A stretch of 64,000 bases of DNA from Deinococcus metalli (GCF_014201805.1 NZ_JACHFK010000006.1:124001-188000), one strand, 5' to 3'. Positions 34,467-44,700 are shown, counted from the stretch's first letter. Numbers and translations: made by a program. Notes: generated by a model not told the origin, from the sequence alone.

Positions 34467-35258
34467 GTGACCGCCACGAAACCCACCCGGCCCGGGCCGC
34501 CCGGCGGGGGCACGCTGCTGCTGTGGCTGGGGGGCGCGGTGCTGTCCTTCCTGGCGCTGTTCTTCGTGATCACGGTGATCCTGCGGCAGATGCCGGACCC
34601 CATCGGGCCGCGCGCCGACCTGTTCGTCGAGGGCGCACAGATGACCCTGAAGCTCACGGTCGTGAGTGGCCTGATCGGGCTGCTGGTGGGAATGGTCGCG
34701 GGCATCCAGAAGACCAGCGCCAGCGCGTGGGTGCGCGCCCCGGCCAACTTTTTCGTGTGGCTGATCCGCGGCACGCCGCTGCTGGTGCAGATCCTGTTCG
34801 TGTACAACGCCCTGCCGCCCCTGCTGGCCGCCATCGGCCTGAACGTGCAGCTCGACGAGTTCTGGTCCGCCGTGATCGCCCTGGCGCTGAACGTCGGCGC
34901 GTACAACGCCGAGGTGATCCGCGCGGGCATCCTGGCCATTCCGCGCGGTCAGACCGAGGCGGCGCGCTCGCTGGGCCTGAGCGGCGCCCAGACCATGCGG
35001 ACCGTGGTGCTGCCCCAGGCGCTGCGGATCGTGGTGCCGCCGCTGGTGAACAACGTGGTGGCGCTCCTGAAGGATTCGTCGCTGGCGTCCAGCATCGCGC
35101 TGCTGGAACTGACGCTGGCGGGCTCGCGGGTGTCGTCGGAGAGCTTCCAGCCGATCCCGGTGCTCACCACCGTGGCCCTGGTGTACCTGGCCCTGACCAG
35201 CGTGATGACGCTGTTCACAGATCAGCTGGAAAAGCGCGTGAAGATCGCGACCCGCTGA
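34467..35258 (+). CDS. Amino-acid ABC transporter permease (HisM/GlnP type)
   Basis: The product is about 263 residues with at least five membrane helices. The permease signature lies in ALNVGAYNAEVIRAGI, LAIPRGQTEAARSLGLSG and VVLPQALRIVVPPLVNN, the EAA loop that contacts the ATPase. The N-terminus is Pro/Gly-rich. The start is uncertain: GTG at 34467 or at 34455, neither with a strong ribosome binding site. With the preceding binding protein it would form a polar amino acid importer lacking a local ATPase. Confidence 0.88.
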   Translation: MTATKPTRPGPPGGGTLLLWLGGAVLSFLALFFVITVILRQMPDPIGPRADLFVEGAQMTLKLTVVSGLIGLLVGMVAGIQKTSASAWVRAPANFFVWLIRGTPLLVQILFVYNALPPLLAAIGLNVQLDEFWSAVIALALNVGAYNAEVIRAGILAIPRGQTEAARSLGLSGAQTMRTVVLPQALRIVVPPLVNNVVALLKDSSLASSIALLELTLAGSRVSSESFQPIPVLTTVALVYLALTSVMTLFTDQLEKRVKIATR

Positions 35259-35259
35259 G

Positions 35260-35925
35260 CTACCACCCCTTCCGGAACTTGCCCGCGCCCGGCGCCCATG
35301 TCAGCGTGAGCGGCCGGGTCACGGCTTCCGGCGCCACGCCCGCCTGGGCGCACGCCACCTGCGCGGCGCGCGGCGCGACAGCCATGACCGACAGCGCGCC
35401 GCCCTGGCGGGCCGGCAGGTAACTCACGTTCAGCGTCACGCCCCGCAGGCACGGCGGCACCGGCCCGGCGTAGAAGTCCGCGTCGCGGATCAGGGGAATG
35501 ACCGCCGTGTCTTTCACGGCCGTCAGGCGGCCACCGTCCAGCCAGCCGAAGGCCGTGCGGGTCTGGCACGCGCCGGCCATACACCACTCCCGGTTCACGA
35601 CCAGCAGCGATTTGCCCCCTGCTGCGTACGTGGCCGCGCGCAGGGTGGTGAACACGCTGGCGCCGCCCGTGGCCGAGTGCCCCCGCCAGTCCAGGGTGCC
35701 GGCGCGGGCGTCCGTGACCTGCACCGAGTACAGGTTCTGGAAGGCCGTCCACTCCAGCGTCTCGCGGCGGGCGTAGGCCAGCAGCGAGGTCTCGCCGGGC
35801 AGGGGCTCGAAGGACGCCACGTACAGCCGCAGGCCGTCCAGCAGCGCCGGTGGGGTCGCGGGCTGGGCGTGGACGACCCCGCCGCCCAGCAGCAGGCTCA
35901 GGACGAGGTGAACGGGGCGCGGCAC
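35260..35925 (-). CDS. Secreted protein of unknown function
   Basis: The 221-residue product has a signal peptide (PRPVHLVLSLLLGGGVVHAQ) and a soluble domain with several Cys residues (EWCMAGACQT, PPCLRG, QVACAQAG) that may form disulfides. I do not recognise the family. The start is a GTG at 35925; TACACC lies 7 nt upstream on the minus strand, so it could be leaderless. It converges on the amino-acid permease gene with only one base between the stops, leaving no room for a terminator. Confidence 0.6.
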   Translation of the reverse strand: MPRPVHLVLSLLLGGGVVHAQPATPPALLDGLRLYVASFEPLPGETSLLAYARRETLEWTAFQNLYSVQVTDARAGTLDWRGHSATGGASVFTTLRAATYAAGGKSLLVVNREWCMAGACQTRTAFGWLDGGRLTAVKDTAVIPLIRDADFYAGPVPPCLRGVTLNVSYLPARQGGALSVMAVAPRAAQVACAQAGVAPEAVTRPLTLTWAPGAGKFRKGW

Positions 35926-36071
35926 GTGGCTCGGTGTAGCACGCCGGTTCTCACGGTTTTCTGATCGCTGGCCGCGCCTGTGCGACCGGGCCGGAGGTGT
36001 GTACTATCCTCAGGCTGTCTGGAATCACTTCCACCGTCCGCGTCCAATCGCCCCGTTCCCGGAGGTTCCCC

Positions 36072-37583
36072 ATGACCATTTCCCGTTCCAGCGGCGTCCT
36101 GCTGCACCCGACCAGCCTCCCCGGCCCCTACGGCATCGGGGAACTCGGCGCTCAGGCGCGCACCTTCATCGACTGGCTCGCGGCCGCCGGGCAGAAGTAC
36201 TGGCAGGTCATGCCGCTGGGGCCCACAGGATACGGCGACAGCCCCTATCAGGCGTTTTCCGCCTTCGCCGGGAACCCCTACCTGATCGACCTGGCCGAAC
36301 TGCGCGCCGAGGGCCTGCTGCACGACGCGGACTTCCAGGCGGTGCCGGACTTCCACCCGGGGAAGGTGGATTTCGGCCTGCAGTTCATCTGGCGCAACCA
36401 GATGCTGGAACGCGCGTTCGCGCACTTCGCGTTCGGCGAGGCTGCCCGGCCCGAACTCGCCTCGGAATTCGAGGCCTTCAAGGCGGCCGAGGCGTCGTGG
36501 CTGGACGACTACGCGCTGTTCATGGCCCTCAAACGCACCTACGGCGGCCTGCCGTGGAACGCGTGGGAGCCCGGCGTGCGCGACCGTGACCCGCAGGCCC
36601 TGAAGGCTGCCGCCGACAGCCTGGGGCAGGCGCTCGACCGCGTGAAGTTCACGCAGTTCCTGTTCTTCCGGCAATGGAATGCCATCCGGGCCTACGCCCG
36701 CGAGCGTGGCATCCAGGTCGTCGGAGACATCCCGATCTTCGTGGCGATGGACTCCAGCGATGCGTGGGCGAACCGCACGCAGTTCTACTTCGACGAACAG
36801 GGCCAGCCGACCGTCGTGGCGGGCGTGCCGCCGGACTACTTCTCCGAGACCGGGCAGCTGTGGGGCAATCCACTGTACCGCTGGGACGCCATGCGGGAGG
36901 ACGGCTACGCGTGGTGGATCGAGCGCTTCGTGGGCAGCCTGAAGCTGTATGACGTGATCCGCATCGACCACTTCCGGGGCTTCGCGGCGTACTGGGAGGT
37001 GCCCTTCCCCGCGGAAACCGCCATCCACGGCCGCTGGGTGCCCGCGCCCGGCCACGAGATGTTCGAGGCGGTCCGCACCGCCCTGGGTGTCCTGCCGATC
37101 ATCGCCGAGGACCTGGGCGTGATCACGCCGGACGTCGAGGCGCTGCGTGACGACTTCGAGTTCCCCGGGATGGCCGTGCTGCAGTTCGCGTTCGGCGGCG
37201 GCGATTTCAGCGTGAACGATTTCCTGCCGCACAACCTGCGCGAGAACCAGGTCGTGTACACCGGCACGCACGACAACGACACCACCCGTGGGTGGTGGGT
37301 GCACGCCGACGAGCAGGAGAAGCACAACTTCCGCACGTACACCAGCACGGACCCCACCGAGGAGACCTTCGCCCCGCTGCTGACGCGAATCGCCTTCGAG
37401 AGCCGCGCGAACCTGGCCGTGGTGCCGCTCCAGGACATCTTCAACCTGGGCACCGAGTCCCGCATGAACCTGCCCGGCACGACCGGCGACCACAACTGGA
37501 CGTGGCGCTACAACGCTGCGGACCTGCGGCCCGACCTGGCGACCACACTGAGGGCGCTGACGGAGGCGACCGGACGGGCCTGA
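36072..37583 (+). CDS. malQ: 4-alpha-glucanotransferase (GH77, amylomaltase)
   Basis: The 503-residue enzyme has GH77 landmarks: SSGVLLHPTSLPGPYGIG, KYWQVMPLGPTGYGDSPYQ, FAGNPYLIDL, VVGDIPIFVAMDSSDAW, the nucleophile region YDVIRIDHFRGF (Asp), PIIAEDLGVI (acid/base Glu) and VYTGTHDNDTTRGW. It rearranges maltodextrins, consistent with glycogen or maltose metabolism alongside glgA. GGAGG lies 6 nt before the ATG; TATCCT at 36005-36010 is a plausible -10. A long stem-loop follows. Confidence 0.95.
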   Translation: MTISRSSGVLLHPTSLPGPYGIGELGAQARTFIDWLAAAGQKYWQVMPLGPTGYGDSPYQAFSAFAGNPYLIDLAELRAEGLLHDADFQAVPDFHPGKVDFGLQFIWRNQMLERAFAHFAFGEAARPELASEFEAFKAAEASWLDDYALFMALKRTYGGLPWNAWEPGVRDRDPQALKAAADSLGQALDRVKFTQFLFFRQWNAIRAYARERGIQVVGDIPIFVAMDSSDAWANRTQFYFDEQGQPTVVAGVPPDYFSETGQLWGNPLYRWDAMREDGYAWWIERFVGSLKLYDVIRIDHFRGFAAYWEVPFPAETAIHGRWVPAPGHEMFEAVRTALGVLPIIAEDLGVITPDVEALRDDFEFPGMAVLQFAFGGGDFSVNDFLPHNLRENQVVYTGTHDNDTTRGWWVHADEQEKHNFRTYTSTDPTEETFAPLLTRIAFESRANLAVVPLQDIFNLGTESRMNLPGTTGDHNWTWRYNAADLRPDLATTLRALTEATGRA

Positions 37584-37600
37584 AGGCGCACCGGGCAGGC

Positions 37601-37646
37601 GAGCGGCGGGCAGAGAGCGAGAAGTGGTGCTCTCTGCCCGCCGCTC
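37601..37646 (+). terminator. Long stem-loop after malQ
   Basis: A perfect 18-bp inverted repeat (37601-37618 and 37629-37646) with a 10-nt loop begins 17 nt after the malQ stop and ends just before the -10 of the next gene. There is no T run. Confidence 0.7.
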
Positions 37647-37666
37647 TCTGCTCTAGGCTGTGCTTC

Positions 37667-38239
37667 ATGAAGCTCTACACCAAGACCGGCGACGGCGGCA
37701 CCACGGGCCTGTACGGCGCCGACCGGGTCAGCAAGGCGAACATCCGCGTCGAGGCGTACGGCACGGTGGACGAACTGAACTCTGCCATCGGGCTGGCGCG
37801 GGCGCACAACACCCGCAGCCACAAGCCGGACCCGGCCCTCGACGCGGACCTGGAGTACCTCCAGAACGCCCTGTTCGACGTCGGTGCCGACCTTGCCACC
37901 CGGACGGGCACGCCCTACGAGGCGAAGATCACCCGCATGGACGCGCAGGACGTGGCCTTCGTCGAGGCGATGATCGACCGCTACCAGGACGCGGCGCCGC
38001 CCTTCACGGGCTTCGTGCATCCCGGCGGCACGCCCGCCGCCGCCGCCCTGCACGTGGCGCGCACGGTGGCCCGCCGCGCCGAGCGCGAGGTCATCCGGCT
38101 GCTGCACGAGGAGGACGCCAACGCGGACGTGCAGGTGTACCTCAACCGCCTGTCGGACCTGCTGTTCGTGATGGCCCGCGCCGCGAACCAGGCGGCCGGG
38201 ATCGAGGAGCACGCGTGGCTGGTGAAGGGCCGGAGGTGA
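37667..38239 (+). CDS. Cob(I)alamin adenosyltransferase, PduO type
   Basis: The 190-residue protein begins KLYTKTGDGGTTGLYGADRV, the ATP-binding motif of PduO/MMAB-type corrinoid adenosyltransferases. It continues VEAYGTVDELNSAIGLAR, then FVHPGGTPAAAALHVARTVARRAER and YLNRLSDLLFVMAR, all family-defining. It converts cob(I)alamin to adenosylcobalamin for enzymes such as class II ribonucleotide reductase or methylmalonyl-CoA mutase. TAGGCT (37654-37659) lies 7 nt before the ATG: leaderless. Confidence 0.93.
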   Translation: MKLYTKTGDGGTTGLYGADRVSKANIRVEAYGTVDELNSAIGLARAHNTRSHKPDPALDADLEYLQNALFDVGADLATRTGTPYEAKITRMDAQDVAFVEAMIDRYQDAAPPFTGFVHPGGTPAAAALHVARTVARRAEREVIRLLHEEDANADVQVYLNRLSDLLFVMARAANQAAGIEEHAWLVKGRR

Positions 38240-38283
38240 GGGCGCCGACGGTCTGACCGTCCGCCTGGTCGACCGTTAGCCCC

Positions 38284-39444
38284 TCACTCCTTCAGGATCA
38301 CGTGGGGCGCGAAGGTCGCCCGGTTGTCCGTCACGCGGCCGCGGCCCTCGCGGATGCCCAGGCCGCAGACCTCGTCGCCGGCGATCCACACGCCCAGCAC
38401 GGGGTACCGGGGGCCGTCCGGGGCATCGAAGGTGGGCAGGTGGGTGTACGCCTGCTCGACCACGGGCAGTCCGGCGTAGTCGCCGGCCGTGACGGGCTGG
38501 CCGGGCAGCTGCACGTTCTGGCCCTCGCGCGAGTACAGGGGTTTGCGCACGACGTCGCCGCCCAGCGCGCCGGGCGCCAGGGTGGCGGGCAGCAGATTCG
38601 GATGGCCGGGGTTCAGTTCGTGCAGCAGGGCGAGCAAGCCCTTGCTGCCGGTCACGGCCTTCCACAGCGGCTCGATGAAGCGGGTGCGCGTGCTGGCCAG
38701 GAACGCCGCGTCCGGCGAGTCCCACGCGAACTCGAAGGGCCACAGCCACAGCAGGTGCCGGATGGGCAGGCTGAAGGTGTCCAGCAGCGTGTCCGCGTCG
38801 GGGCTGGTGCCGAGCTGAGCCACGGACAGGTACGTGGTGCTCGCGCCGGCGGCCTCGGCCAGATCGCGCAGGTACGTGACGGTGGCGATGTCCTCGTCTA
38901 CCTCCGCCGCGCTGAAGTGCACGTGGCCCACGCCGCGCGCCCGGACCACGTGCGCCCACTGCTCGCCCAGGCCCTCGTGGATGGTGTTCCACTGGGCGGC
39001 CCCGGCGGGCAGCTCGCCCCGCGCCCGGCGGTCGTCCAGCCACTGCCACTGGCACACGGCCGCCTCGACTAGGCTGGTGGGCGTCTGGGCGTTGACCTCC
39101 AGCAGCGTCACGGTCTGCCCGTCGTAGGCGATGTCCAGCCGCATGTAGACGCTCGGGTCGTCGCGCTCCCACGACTCGCGCACGGCGGCGTGCAGGAACG
39201 CGGGGATGCCCAGCTCGGCCAGCCGCCCGGTCTCGATGGCGTGCCCGGTCGCGTCCAGCACCAGCCGAGTCAGGTCCTGCGACGCCGTGCGGATCACCTC
39301 GATCTCGGCGGGCGTGAAGGCGTAGGCCACGTCCTCGCCCCAGTACGGCACGGGGTGCTCCGGCGTGGCCGCGTACCACGTGAAGCCCACGTCGCGCAGC
39401 CGCTCCTCCCACCCGGGGCGCGGCGCGAAGGTCAGCCGCCTCAT
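38284..39444 (-). CDS. YgiC-like glutathionylspermidine-synthase-family ATP-grasp protein
   Basis: The 386-residue protein matches the C-terminal synthetase (amide-forming) domain of glutathionylspermidine synthase, as in E. coli YgiC/YjfC. It has RLDIAYDGQTVTLLEVNAQT (metal/ATP site), EAAVCQWQWL, HFSAAEVDEDIATVTYL, NLLPATL, VRKPLYSREGQNV (ATP-grasp Lys/Arg) and VLGVWIAGDEVCGLGIRE. It lacks the amidase domain. The substrate is unknown. The ATG at 39444 overlaps the stop of the lipoprotein gene upstream, the same pairing as ygiB-ygiC. Confidence 0.82.
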   Translation of the reverse strand: MRRLTFAPRPGWEERLRDVGFTWYAATPEHPVPYWGEDVAYAFTPAEIEVIRTASQDLTRLVLDATGHAIETGRLAELGIPAFLHAAVRESWERDDPSVYMRLDIAYDGQTVTLLEVNAQTPTSLVEAAVCQWQWLDDRRARGELPAGAAQWNTIHEGLGEQWAHVVRARGVGHVHFSAAEVDEDIATVTYLRDLAEAAGASTTYLSVAQLGTSPDADTLLDTFSLPIRHLLWLWPFEFAWDSPDAAFLASTRTRFIEPLWKAVTGSKGLLALLHELNPGHPNLLPATLAPGALGGDVVRKPLYSREGQNVQLPGQPVTAGDYAGLPVVEQAYTHLPTFDAPDGPRYPVLGVWIAGDEVCGLGIREGRGRVTDNRATFAPHVILKE

Positions 39445-39818
39445 CCGCCGAAACTGCCGCTGCGCGACGAGCCGAGGAACCCGCCGCGCGACACGGGCGC
39501 GCGGAACGTGCCGTAGCTGCCCCTCACCGGGTCGTAGGTCACGCCGCCCGCCACGGTCTTGCCGCTGCCGTCGTAGCCCAGATACTGCCGGCTGCCATTG
39601 AAGACCCGGATGTAGGGCCCGAAATACGTGCTGCCGCTGCGCTGGCACGGATTGGACAGGCCCTGCGTGAGCAGCGCGCGGTTCGCGTCGAGGCACTGCT
39701 GGTAACTCGTGTACGACCAGCGGTTGTAGCCGGCCGTGTCCACCCCGCCCGGCCCGCACGCGGCGAGCACGGCGGGCAGCGCAGCGAGGAGGGGGAGGTG
39801 GAAGGTCTTCGTCCTCAT
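39441..39818 (-). CDS. YgiB-like lipoprotein
   Basis: This 125-residue protein has a lipoprotein signal (PLLAALPAVLAAC, lipidation at the Cys), the motif SYQQCLDANRALL, and a Gly/Ser/Phe-rich C-terminus (SRGGFLGSSRSGSFGG), as in E. coli YgiB (DUF1190). YgiB homologues are encoded next to YgiC, as here, with a 4-nt overlap. The role in the cell envelope is unknown; modification of the lipoprotein or a partner by the ATP-grasp enzyme is an inference. Confidence 0.72.
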   Translation of the reverse strand: MRTKTFHLPLLAALPAVLAACGPGGVDTAGYNRWSYTSYQQCLDANRALLTQGLSNPCQRSGSTYFGPYIRVFNGSRQYLGYDGSGKTVAGGVTYDPVRGSYGTFRAPVSRGGFLGSSRSGSFGG

Positions 39819-39861
39819 GCTTCTCAGTACGGGGCCAGCGGCGTCCGGGTTGCCGCGCCCT

Positions 39862-41339
39862 TCAGGGGGCCAGCACCCCCCGGATCACGCGGGCGCCGCG
39901 CCGCGCCTCGTCGACCGTCAGGCCGCCGAAGCCCAGCACCAGCGCCTGTGACGTGACCGGCCGCATGGCGTAGGTGTCCAGCGTGACCGCGTGCACTTCC
40001 CGCGCTGCCAGACGGGCCGCCACCTCACGGGCGTCCAGGTCGCCGTGCAGGTGCAAGCAGACGTGCAGGCCGGCCTCGATGCCGCCCAGCGTGGCGCGCG
40101 GAGCCAGCGGCGCCAGTTCCTCTGTCAGGGCCGTGCGCACCTGCGAGTGCCAGCGCCGGGCGCGCCGGACGTGCCGGTCCACGTGTCCGCCCGCGAGCAG
40201 CCACGTCACCGCCCGCTGCACCGGCAGCGGATGCCCGAAGTCCAGCAGGGTCCGCGCCCGTACCAGCGCCGGGACCAGGGCGGGCGGCGCGGTCAGGAAA
40301 CCCGTGCGGACGGCCGGAGCGAGCACCTTGCTGAGCGTCCCCAGGTACAGGACCCGCCCGCCCCCCGCGTCCAGGCTGGCCAGGGTCGGCAGGGGCGGCG
40401 CGTCGTAGCGGAATTCGCCGTCGTAGTCGTCCTCGACGATCAAGGCGTCGTGGCGGCGTGCCCACTCCAGCAGCGCCAGCCGCCGGGGCAGGCTCATGCG
40501 GCCGCCCAGCGGGAACTGGTGGCTGGGCGTCACGTAGGCCAGCCGCGCCGGGGGCGAGTCGGGGCCGATGCTCAGGCCGCCGTCGTCCACCGGCACGGGA
40601 ATGACCGTGTGCCCGGCGTCCAGCAGCACCTGCCGGGCAGCGCGGTAACCGGGCTCCTCGAACAGCGCTGCCGAGCCGGGCGGCAGCAGCGCGCGCACGA
40701 TCACGTTCAGGGCGTGCAGCGCGCCCGCCGTGACGACCACGTTCTCCGCGCCCACCGCCAGCCCGCGCTGCCGCGCCACGAAGGCCGACAGCGCCGCGCG
40801 CAGCTCCGGCTCGCCGGCCGGGTCGCCGTAGTCGCCCCCCACCGGGGCGCGGGCCGCCGCCGCCCACGCCTGTCGCCACGCGCGCGCGTCCAGCATGCGG
40901 GTCGCGGTGACGCCGGTCCGGAAGACGATGCCGCCCTCCGGCCTGGGCCGTCCACGGGAGGCGCGTGGAACGCCGGCAGCCACGCGGGGCCGCTGGAACC
41001 CGGCACCTGGGGCCCCTGCGCCGCGCCGACCGGCACCAGCGTGCCGCGCCCCACCGTGGCCTCCAGCGTGCCGTCCGCGACCAGCGTGGCGTAGGCGTCG
41101 GCGACCACGCCGCGCGTCACGCCCAGCGCGGCCGCCAGGGTGCGGGTGCCGGGCAGCGCCGAGCCGCCGGGCAGCGCCCCGGACAGCACCGCCGCGCGCA
41201 GTTGCCCCGCGAGCTGCGCGTGCAGCGGCCCGCCACTGCCCCTCCTCAGCGTCACGGGGAAGGGCAGGTCGTCCGCCCGGCCGCCCCGAAGTGGACTGCT
41301 GAAGGGTGCCGGCAGTGGAGCTGTGCGGGGGGCCACCAT
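39862..41339 (-). pseudogene. MocR-type GntR/aminotransferase regulator with a frameshift
   Basis: The N-terminal GntR winged-helix part (PLHAQLAGQLRAAVLSGALP, LGVTRGVVADAYATLVADG) runs from an ATG at 41339 to about 40945. The class I aminotransferase-like PLP domain (GDYGDPAGEPELRAALSAFV, VVTAGALHALN, IVEDDYDGEFRY, LGTLSKVLAP) continues in another frame to 39862. At about 40940-40946 the natural join GPGPEGGIVFRTG would need one extra base, so a single-base deletion (real or a sequencing error) breaks the gene. MocR proteins regulate PLP, GABA or amino acid genes. The ATG is 6 nt after TACACT and divergent from the GNAT gene. Confidence 0.85.
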
Positions 41340-41344
41340 GCGGC

Positions 41345-41351
41345 TAGTGTA
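41345..41351. promoter_or_regulatory. Overlapping divergent -10 boxes
   Basis: TAGTGT (41345-41350, plus strand) lies 6 nt before the GNAT ATG at 41357. TACACT on the minus strand (plus 41346-41351) lies 6 nt before the MocR ATG at 41339. The two -10 boxes share five base pairs, so the two polymerases must exclude each other. Confidence 0.6.
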
Positions 41352-41356
41352 CGACC

Positions 41357-41824
41357 ATGCCCGAGCTCCGCTCCATCCGATTCCTGCTCCCCGAGGACGC
41401 CGCGCTGGCCCTGCCCGCGCTGCGCGAGCTGCGGCCGGCCTCGCCCGCGACCGTGAGCGCCGCGGCATTGCAGGCGCACCTGCGCGCCGCGGCGCCCGAG
41501 GGCTACTGCCTGACCGGCGCCTTCGAGCCGGGCCGCCCGGAGGCCGCCGCCGTCGCGGGCTGGCGAGTCCTCACGACGCTGTGGCAGGGCCGCGTGCTGT
41601 TCGTGGACGACCTCAGCACCGTGCCGGACGCCTGTGGCCGAGGACACGCCGGAGCGCTGCTGGCGTGGCTGGACGACGAGGCCCGGCGCTCTGGCTGTGC
41701 GGCGCTGCACCTCGACTCCGGCACGGGCGAGGACCGCCGCGCCGCCCACCGGCTGTACCACGCTCACGGCCTCAACATCAGCGCCCACCACTTCAGCAAG
41801 GCCCTGGCCGCAGGTCCGGCGTGA
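41357..41824 (+). CDS. GNAT-family N-acetyltransferase
   Basis: The 155-residue protein has the GNAT core: YCLTGAFEPG strand, VLFVDDLSTVPDACGRGHAGALLAWL (beta-4 and acyl-CoA loop, R/G-x-G-x-A form), then CAALHLDSGTGEDRRAAHRLY with the C-terminal Tyr. The substrate is unknown. It is transcribed from the promoter shared with the MocR gene and overlaps the next gene by 4 nt; the MocR protein may control this operon (inference). Confidence 0.85.
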   Translation: MPELRSIRFLLPEDAALALPALRELRPASPATVSAAALQAHLRAAAPEGYCLTGAFEPGRPEAAAVAGWRVLTTLWQGRVLFVDDLSTVPDACGRGHAGALLAWLDDEARRSGCAALHLDSGTGEDRRAAHRLYHAHGLNISAHHFSKALAAGPA

Positions 41825-42429
41825 CCCGCACCGTCGGCATCCTGATCTTCGACGACATTGAGGTGCTTGACCTTGGGGGGCCTTTCGAGGTGCTCAGCGT
41901 CGCGTCGCGCCTGGCCGTGCGGAATGGCGAGGACGCCCCCTTCGCGCCGGTGCTGATCGCCCGCGATCTCCAGCCTGTATCCGCGCGGGGCGGGCTGCGG
42001 GTGCTGCCGCAGGCCACGCTGACGGCGCACCCGCCGCTGGACGTGCTGCTGGTGCCGGGCGGCGTGGTGGACGCCGTGCAGGGCGATCCGCAGGTGGTCG
42101 CGTGGGTCAGGGCACAGGCGGCCAGCGCGGAACTCACCGCCTCGATCTGCACCGGCGCCTTCGTGCTCGCGCAGGCGGGGCTGCTGGACGGCCGCCGCGT
42201 CACGACCCACTGGGAGGACCAGGCGGACCTCGCCCGGCAGTTCCCCGCGCTGACGGTCATCCCGGACGTGTCCTGGGTGGACGGGGGAGACGTGCTCACC
42301 TCCGGCGGCATCAGTGCCGGCATCGATCTCACGCTGCACCTCGTCGAGCGCCTGCACTCGCGTGACCTGGCCGAGCGCACCGCCCGGCAGATGGACTACC
42401 GGTGGACCGGAACTGGAATGACCGCATGA
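41821..42429 (+). CDS. DJ-1/PfpI family protein
   Basis: The 202-residue protein has the DJ-1/PfpI fold: TVGILIFDDIEVLDLGGPFE at the start, LLVPGG, the nucleophile elbow SICTGAFVLAQAGLLDG with the conserved Cys, and TSGGISAGIDLTLHLVERL. The latter two are typical of the AraC-associated/isonitrile-hydratase-like branch. The GTG at 41821 overlaps the GNAT stop (GTGA) and its stop overlaps the transporter ATG (ATGA). The substrate is unknown. Confidence 0.88.
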   Translation: MTRTVGILIFDDIEVLDLGGPFEVLSVASRLAVRNGEDAPFAPVLIARDLQPVSARGGLRVLPQATLTAHPPLDVLLVPGGVVDAVQGDPQVVAWVRAQAASAELTASICTGAFVLAQAGLLDGRRVTTHWEDQADLARQFPALTVIPDVSWVDGGDVLTSGGISAGIDLTLHLVERLHSRDLAERTARQMDYRWTGTGMTA

Positions 42430-43304
42430 CCCGCAAGGACGCGTTTCAGATGGTCCTGCTGTCCGCGTTCTGGGGCGTGTCGTTCCTGCTGATCCGCTAC
42501 TCGGGCGAGGTGTTCCCGCCCGTGTGGGTGGCGCTGCTGCGCTCGGTGTGCGGGGCGACCGTGCTGATCGCCGCGCTGCGGCTGGGCGGCCGCTCGCTGC
42601 CGCCGCTGCGGCTGTGGAAACCGCTGCTGCTGGTGGCGCTGTTCAACAACGTGTTGCCGTGGACGTTCTTCGCGTGGGGCGAGCAGACCGTGAGCAGCAG
42701 CGTCGCGGCCATCATCAACGCGACCACGCCGCTGTTCGCGCTGCTGATCGGCCTGGGCCTGCGCGAGTCGCGGCTGCGCGGCTGGGTGGCGGCGGGCGTG
42801 CTGCTGGGCCTGGGCGGGGTGGCCCTGACCGTATCCGGTGGAATGGGAGGCGGACACGCCACCGTGCTGGGCGTGAGCGTGCTGCTGATCGCCAGCGCGG
42901 GCTACGCGGTCGCCACGACCATCGCGGGGCGCACGCTGGCGGGCTGCGATCCGGTGGGGCTGGCGACCACGCAACTCGGTCTGAGCGCGCTGATCCTGCT
43001 GCCCGTCGCGCTGGCCGGCCCGCACCCGGCCGCACTCACGTCGCGCGCGGTGCTGTCGGTGGTCGTGCTCGGCGTGGCGGGCAGTGGCCTGGCGTACCTG
43101 CTGTACTACGGCCTGCTCGCGCGCGTGTCGCCCACACAGCTCACGGCCGTCACGTACGCGCTGCCGGTGTGGGGCCTGGGCTGGGGCGCGCTGGCCGGAG
43201 AACCCGTCGGCGTGGTGTCGCTGGCCGGAGTCATCGTGGTGCTCGCGGGTCTGGGCCTGATCAACGCGCCGCCCCGCCAGCCCCGCGCGGCCGTCCCGAC
43301 CTGA
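42426..43304 (+). CDS. EamA/DMT-superfamily transporter
   Basis: The 292-residue membrane protein has about ten helices in two EamA repeats (FWGVSFLLIRYSGEVFPPVW and, in the second half, GLAYLLYYGLLARVSPTQLT). DMT exporters move amino acids or metabolites. The ATG at 42426 overlaps the PfpI stop by 4 nt; an upstream ATG at 42402 would add eight unconserved residues. It is third in the GNAT-PfpI-EamA operon, which could be a small detoxification and export unit (inference). Confidence 0.88.
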   Translation: MTRKDAFQMVLLSAFWGVSFLLIRYSGEVFPPVWVALLRSVCGATVLIAALRLGGRSLPPLRLWKPLLLVALFNNVLPWTFFAWGEQTVSSSVAAIINATTPLFALLIGLGLRESRLRGWVAAGVLLGLGGVALTVSGGMGGGHATVLGVSVLLIASAGYAVATTIAGRTLAGCDPVGLATTQLGLSALILLPVALAGPHPAALTSRAVLSVVVLGVAGSGLAYLLYYGLLARVSPTQLTAVTYALPVWGLGWGALAGEPVGVVSLAGVIVVLAGLGLINAPPRQPRAAVPT

Positions 43305-43328
43305 GATCGGGCGGGCTGGACACCGGCC

Positions 43329-43357
43329 ATGACGCCCACAACCCCAGCGCCTACACT
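43329..43357 (+). promoter_or_regulatory. Promoter of lysJ
   Basis: ATGACG (43329-43334) and TACACT (43352-43357) are 17 nt apart; GAGGAGGG follows, 9 nt before the ATG at 43386. Confidence 0.55.
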
Positions 43358-43385
43358 GAGCGCACGACCCGAGGAGGGCTTTGCT

Positions 43386-44645
<1,260 letters not shown>

Positions 44646-44656
44646 GCGCGCGTGGC

Positions 44657-44700
44657 GGGGGGCGGCCGGTGGGGAAGACCCGCCGGCCGCCCCCCCGCTT
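44657..44700 (+). terminator. Terminator after lysJ
   Basis: A 13-bp GC-rich stem (44657-44669 with 44683-44695) and a 13-nt loop begin 11 nt after the stop codon; there is only a short CGCTT tail. Confidence 0.7.
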
